Below are positions 5,232 through 5,484 of a DNA stretch of 5,484 bases, one piece after another. This stretch comes from JANRLJ01 sp034437895 (GTDB lineage Bacteria; Chloroflexota; Anaerolineae; Aggregatilineales; Phototrophicaceae). The stretch's first letter is position 1. The number at the start of each line of letters is the position of its first letter. The stretch spans positions 1-5,484 of the forward strand of contig DAOTTO010000586.1 in the NCBI GenBank assembly GCA_034437895.1. The letters are read 5' to 3'. The position numbers and the translations under genes were made by a program. Under the pieces are notes generated by a model that saw nothing but the letters and a program-made list of their open reading frames with translations, was not told the origin of the DNA and searched no databases.

Positions 5232-5251
5232 CACCCCTAAATCCCCTCCCC
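5230..5251 (-). other. Candidate G-quadruplex tract
   Basis: The plus strand has four C-runs (CCC 5230-5232, CCCC 5234-5237, CCCC 5243-5246, CCCC 5248-5251), so the minus strand carries four G-runs with loops of 1, 5 and 1 bases, satisfying the G3+ quadruplex pattern. A further CCCCTC...GAGGGG inverted repeat (5243-5248 and 5263-5268) means the tract can also form a hairpin. C-rich tracts of this style often belong to short interspersed repeats in bacterial genomes, which cannot be tested from one copy. Confidence 0.5.
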
Positions 5252-5320
5252 ACTTCGTAGCTGAGGGGGCGACACTAGATTTCTCTAAGGGAAGCGATTG
5301 CAAGTACGGACTTACCAAAA

Positions 5321-5365
5321 AACGCCGTAAAGCCCCTACCTTTAGGTATGGGGATATAAGGCGTT
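5321..5365 (+). repeat. IS left-end subterminal hairpin with bulged T
   Basis: CCCCTACC (5333-5340) pairs with GGTA (5345-5348) and GGGG (5350-5353) across a TTTA loop, leaving T5349 unpaired in the stem. TnpA of this family recognises just such subterminal hairpins with an extrahelical base. An outer pair AACGCC (5321-5326) and GGCGTT (5360-5365) can extend the structure, but it competes with the AAAG guide region only indirectly, as 5327-5332 stays single stranded. Confidence 0.72.
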
Positions 5366-5366
5366 A

Positions 5367-5395
5367 TTGCATTATATAGCAAACACCCGTATAAT
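5367..5395 (+). promoter_or_regulatory. Promoter of tnpA
   Basis: TTGCAT (5367-5372), 17 bases, TATAAT (5390-5395): a perfect -10 with a weak -35. Transcription would begin at about 5402, at or just before the possible tnpA starts, so the message would be leaderless or have a very short leader. Confidence 0.5.
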
Positions 5396-5401
5396 ACAGG
5401 A

Positions 5402-5484
5402 ATGACAATAAAACGTGACATGAAATCAAACAACAATATTGTGTATTCCTGTAAATACCATGTTGTTTGGTGTCCCAAATATCG
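5402..5484 (+). CDS. tnpA: IS200/IS605 transposase TnpA, N-terminal fragment
   Basis: Open to the window edge, with 27 complete codons and the first two bases of the next visible. The peptide contains YSCKYHVVWCPKY, the N-terminal strand typical of IS200-type Y1 (HUH) single-strand transposases, which cut and rejoin single-stranded DNA at hairpin ends using one catalytic Tyr. The HUH motif and the Tyr lie downstream and cannot be seen, so whether the gene is intact is unknown. Two in-frame ATGs are possible, 5402 and 5420; neither has a well-placed Shine-Dalgarno site (AGGA at 5398-5401 is too close to one and 18 bases from the other). The gene starts 86-104 bases inside the inferred left end, which suits the family. 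Weak translation signals are common in insertion sequences and may keep transposition low. Confidence 0.85.
   Translation, partial: MTIKRDMKSNNNIVYSCKYHVVWCPKY

Larger units (their letters stand above)
5316..5484 (+). mobile_element. IS200/IS605-family element, left end (partial)
   Basis: The left end is inferred from the start of a TnpA transposase preceded by the single-strand signals of this family. TTAC at 5312-5315 would be the left cleavage/target tetranucleotide, and the element would begin at 5316. Seventeen bases on, a subterminal hairpin (5333-5353) is preceded directly by AAAG (5329-5332). As I recall, IS608 uses TTAC for cleavage and AAAG as the pairing guide, so the match is notable. 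The right end, and any accessory tnpB, lie outside the window. Such elements have no terminal inverted repeats and make no target duplication, and none is seen. Confidence 0.75.

Noticed and set aside
5275..5478. Minus-strand open frame of 67 codons across the IS left end
   Set aside because: It runs through the IS hairpin, promoter and tnpA start on the opposite strand; the hydrophobic stretch is produced by AT-rich DNA and there is no convincing start.
1..5484. CRISPR array, tRNA or rRNA genes, toxin-antitoxin or defence cassette
   Set aside because: No regularly spaced repeats, no RNA gene-like folds and no such protein families seen on either strand.

Overview
The window looks like the chromosome of a free-living bacterium of moderate GC content. 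Three core or metabolic genes (groEL, groES, a GAPDH) and two accessory genes (a STAS-like hypothetical protein and an RNA ligase) are followed by the left end of an IS200/IS605-type insertion sequence that runs off the right edge. Shine-Dalgarno sites are good, and the groESL promoter carries a CIRCE-type operator, so HrcA control is expected. The overall flavour (CIRCE-controlled groESL, a GroEL without the Gly-Gly-Met tail, an Rnl5-type RNA ligase, the STAS-like small protein) would fit Chloroflexota, but that is an impression from protein character and not a demonstrated placement.

Layout. Positions 7-2047 (minus strand) hold groES and then groEL, one transcription unit read leftwards from an extended -10 promoter at about 2126-2155. 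A perfect 9-9-9 inverted repeat lies just inside the transcript. The 112-base gap between the two genes can form alternative hairpins. Positions 2048-2333 are the divergent control region shared with gap. Positions 2334-3347 (plus strand) encode a divergent but catalytically intact type I GAPDH. Positions 3348-3468 lie between convergent genes and hold two hairpins, one of them strong. Positions 3469-3879 (minus) encode a 136-residue cytoplasmic protein that looks STAS/SpoIIAA-like. Positions 3880-4097 are a very AT-rich divergent intergenic region with a good promoter and a 20-bp-spaced direct repeat in front of the ligase. Positions 4098-5162 (plus, TTG start) encode an Rnl5/DRB0094-type RNA ligase with an OB-like N-terminal domain and all nucleotidyltransferase motifs. 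Positions 5163-5315 hold a palindrome, a four-run G-quadruplex candidate on the minus strand, and then a TTAC tetranucleotide. From 5316 the sequence reads as the left end of an IS200/IS605 element: an AAAG guide, a hairpin with one bulged T, a promoter, and the first codons of the TnpA Y1 transposase.

How it fits together. groES and groEL form the chaperonin folding machine and share one stress-responsive promoter. gap is divergent and probably independently expressed. The ligase and the STAS-like gene are divergently transcribed single genes. I see no multi-gene defence cassette or CRISPR array here. The most interesting items are the symmetric variant CIRCE operator, the stand-alone RNA ligase with its own promoter and repeats, and the recognisable single-strand transposition signals of the IS left end.
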